NCBI GenBank assembly: GCA_031549625.1
Contig: JAVBPK010000045.1
Coordinates: 1-25,522 of the forward strand
Source: JAISXK01 sp031549625
GTDB taxonomy: Bacteria; Bacillota; Clostridia; Christensenellales; CAG-138
Reading direction: 5' to 3'
DNA: 25,522 bases
The position numbers were made by a program, and so were the translations under genes. Numbering within the stretch: position 1 is the first letter of the stretch; each line of letters opens with the position of its first letter. A model generated the notes under the pieces. It was not told where the DNA came from. It made no database searches and saw only the letters and a program-made list of their open reading frames with translations. Shown here piece by piece: positions 23,721-25,522 of the stretch.

Positions 23721-24164
23721 TTGGAACAGGCGAAAGCAAAGGCCTATCAAAAAATTGTAAAAGAGCGTTCGCCCAAGAGCAAAACTGCCTCCATGTGTTT
23801 GAAGGCATTTCTTGTCGGCGGCGCGATCTGCTGCGTGGGGCAGCTCATCCATGATTTTGGCGAAACCATTCTGAAGCTTCCGGAAAAGGATGTGGCGGCT
23901 TTCACAAGCATGACGCTGGTGTTTTTGGGTGGTCTGCTGACAGGCATAGGCATATATGACAAGCTCGGCAGCTTTGCCGGAGCAGGCTCCATCGTGCCGA
24001 TCACGGGTTTCGCAAATTCTATCGTTGCTCCGGCGATGGAATTTCGCCCGGAGGGATTCGTGCTTGGGTTGGGCGCGAAATTGTTCAGCATAGCGGGGCC
24101 GGTGCTCGTGTATGGCGTCACCAGTTCGGTGCTGGTGGGCATCCTTAGTTGCCTGTTCAGGTAA
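23721..24164 (+). CDS. spoVAC: Stage V sporulation protein AC
   Basis: SpoVAC is an inner-membrane protein of the spore, part of the SpoVA channel for dipicolinic acid, with mechanosensitive behaviour reported in Bacillus. The 147-residue product has a basic N-terminus and about four to five membrane segments, with family blocks AFLVGGAICCVGQLIHDF, GIGIYDKLGSFAGAGSIVPITGFANSI and the APAMEFRPEG segment. It begins at TTG 23721, with GGAAGGA upstream. spoVAD follows after 13 bp. spoVAA and spoVAB are not upstream, as is common in clostridia. Confidence 0.93.
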   Translation: MEQAKAKAYQKIVKERSPKSKTASMCLKAFLVGGAICCVGQLIHDFGETILKLPEKDVAAFTSMTLVFLGGLLTGIGIYDKLGSFAGAGSIVPITGFANSIVAPAMEFRPEGFVLGLGAKLFSIAGPVLVYGVTSSVLVGILSCLFR

Positions 24165-24177
24165 AAAGGGGAGGAAA

Positions 24178-25221
24178 ATGATGGCAAATAAAAGGCAGGG
24201 TTCGCGGACGGTGCGTTTTGATAATCCGCCCAGTTTGGTGGCGGCGGCGAGTATCGTGGGCGATGTGGAGGGAAGCGGCCCGTTAGGGGCTTCGTTTGAT
24301 TTGGTGCTGAAAGATGATACGTGGGGTGAAAGCAGCTGGGAAAAAGCGGAATCAAAGATGTTTGAGCAAGCTGTGCGTATGGCGGCAAAAAAGGCGCGCT
24401 GGGAGGCAAAGGCGCTGCAATGCCTGATGGGAGGGGATCTTTTAAACCAAATCATCACCGCAAATTACGCGGCGCGGGAATTGGGCGTGCCCTTTTTTGG
24501 CATTTATGGGGCATGTTCTACGATGACGGAATCGCTGCTGCTGTCCAGCATGTTGATAGACGGCGGTTTTTTGGAAAACGCTGCGTGTGTGGCAACCAGC
24601 CATTTTTGTACAGCCGAGCGGCAGTTTCGTTACCCACTGGAGATGGGAAGCCTCGCAGCGCCGACGGCGCAAAGGACGGTAACGGGCGCGGGCGCTATGC
24701 TGCTGAGCGCGCAGGGCGCGGCGGGCATGCCGCTGCAGCGAATAAGAATAGTGGGTGGTACGATTGGTTGCGTGGTGGATATGGGCATATCCGATATCGC
24801 CAACATGGGGGCGGCAATGGCGCCGGCGGCGTGCAGCACGATTATGGCGCATTTACAGGATACAGGCAAAGATATTTCCGAGTTTGACGCTGTTGTTACG
24901 GGAGATCTTGGTTCGTTCGGCTCGGAGATGCTGGCGCAGTTATGCGCGGATGAAGGAGTGGATATTGAAGAACGGCATTTGGATTGCGGCAATCTAATAT
25001 TTGCTTCGGAACAAAACGTAAACTGTGGCGGCAGTGGCTGCGGCTGCGCGGCGGTGGTGGGCGCTTCTCATGTGTTGCCGCTGCTGGAAAAGGGAGTATG
25101 GCGCCGCGTATTGTTTATGGCGACAGGTGCGCTTATGAGCCCGTCATCCACTATGCAGGGGGAAACGATACCGGGAATTGCGCATGCGGTGGTGCTAGAA
25201 AGGGCGGAAGGCGTGCTATGA
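24178..25221 (+). CDS. spoVAD: Stage V sporulation protein AD
   Basis: SpoVAD is a thiolase-fold protein that binds dipicolinic acid during its uptake into the forespore. The 347-residue product has typical blocks: a start with RTVRFDNPPSLVAAASIVGDVEG, GDLLNQIITANYAARELGVPFFGIYGACSTMTESL (described here in two parts, residues about 86-120), ATSHFCTAERQFRYPLE, VTGDLG, and GGSGCGCAAVV near the end. ATG 24178 follows GGGGAGGAAA; ATG 24181 is next to it. The stop overlaps the spoVAE start as ATGA. Confidence 0.94.
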   Translation: MMANKRQGSRTVRFDNPPSLVAAASIVGDVEGSGPLGASFDLVLKDDTWGESSWEKAESKMFEQAVRMAAKKARWEAKALQCLMGGDLLNQIITANYAARELGVPFFGIYGACSTMTESLLLSSMLIDGGFLENAACVATSHFCTAERQFRYPLEMGSLAAPTAQRTVTGAGAMLLSAQGAAGMPLQRIRIVGGTIGCVVDMGISDIANMGAAMAPAACSTIMAHLQDTGKDISEFDAVVTGDLGSFGSEMLAQLCADEGVDIEERHLDCGNLIFASEQNVNCGGSGCGCAAVVGASHVLPLLEKGVWRRVLFMATGALMSPSSTMQGETIPGIAHAVVLERAEGVL

Positions 25222-25522
25222 AATTTATAAACGTATTCGTAGTAGGGGGAATGATTTGTGTGGTCGGCCAGCTGCTGATAAGCCTGACAAATATGACGCC
25301 TGCGCGCGTGCTGGTGCTGTTTGTAACGGCAGGCGTTGTTTTAACGGCTTTGGGCGTATATGAGCCGATGGTGAAATTTGGGCAGGCAGGGGCGACGGTG
25401 CCGCTAACGGGCTTTGGATATGCGCTGGCAAAGGGCGCCATGGAAGGGGCGAAGGAGAATGGAATCATAGGCGCATTTACAGGCGGAATAAAAAATACTG
25501 CGGGCGGCGTGGCGGCAGCGAT
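25218..25522 (+). CDS. spoVAE: Stage V sporulation protein AE (truncated by window edge)
   Basis: 101 codons are present before the window ends. The chain is hydrophobic with the SpoVAE/SpoVAEb pattern: VVGGMICVVGQLLISL, GVYEPMVKFGQAGATVPLTGFG and AKGAMEGAKENGIIGAFTGG. It is related in sequence to SpoVAC (compare the CVVGQL and VPLTGF blocks), as known for this family. The start overlaps the spoVAD stop by 4 nt. It is a partner in the SpoVA membrane channel. Confidence 0.93.
   Translation, partial: MKFINVFVVGGMICVVGQLLISLTNMTPARVLVLFVTAGVVLTALGVYEPMVKFGQAGATVPLTGFGYALAKGAMEGAKENGIIGAFTGGIKNTAGGVAAA

Noticed and set aside
24112..24177. Upstream extension of spoVAD into spoVAC
   Set aside because: It overlaps the end of spoVAC by about 50 nt and lacks a site, while ATG 24178 has GGGGAGGAAA just upstream.
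1..25522. CRISPR array, tRNA, rRNA or insertion sequence
   Set aside because: No regularly spaced direct repeats, no tRNA-like cloverleaf with the TTC arm, no rRNA segment and no transposase-like frame were seen.

Overview
The window reads as chromosomal DNA of an endospore-forming member of the Clostridia (Bacillota). The evidence is a complete run of division and cell-wall (dcw) genes in Bacillota order from mraZ to ftsZ, a DivIB-type FtsQ, a class B PBP with PASTA domains, the lon-engB pair known from Bacillus, and a spoVAC-spoVAD-spoVAE operon at the right edge. MurE carries the DNPR motif, so the peptidoglycan is probably of the meso-diaminopimelate type. Most of the window is fairly GC-rich. 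All genes are on the + strand. I cannot name the species; a gut-type Clostridia lineage is only a guess.

Layout. 1-435: no gene; a row of five stem-loops, then a strong promoter for lon. 436-4758: lon, engB, a small acidic double zinc-ribbon protein of unknown function, and a metallophosphoesterase. 4759-5089: terminator-like nested hairpin and an mraZ promoter containing four 10-bp MraZ-box-like repeats. 5090-20618: mraZ, rsmH, an ftsL-like gene, a PASTA penicillin-binding protein, murE, mraY, murD, ftsW/spoVE, murA, divIB/ftsQ, ftsA, ftsZ. murF, murG, murB and murC are not in the cluster. Gaps inside the cluster hold promoters and RNA-like structures; the most striking is a three-way-junction structure followed by a T-run between mraY and murD. 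20619-23280: a more AT-rich island with its own promoter and a palindromic operator candidate, encoding a tandem DUF1538 membrane protein and an overlapping tandem PII-like protein, closed by a strong terminator. 23281-25522: start of a spoVA operon with two small unrecognised ORFs, then spoVAC, spoVAD and a truncated spoVAE.

How the genes work together. murA, murE, murD and mraY make and load the UDP-MurNAc-peptide precursor. FtsW/SpoVE and the PBP polymerise and cross-link septal wall under FtsL and DivIB. FtsA anchors the FtsZ ring to the membrane. mraZ probably represses the whole unit. SpoVA proteins move dipicolinic acid into and out of the spore. The DUF1538/PII pair looks like a membrane transporter or channel with a dedicated PII-type sensor and is the best candidate here for a poorly described system.
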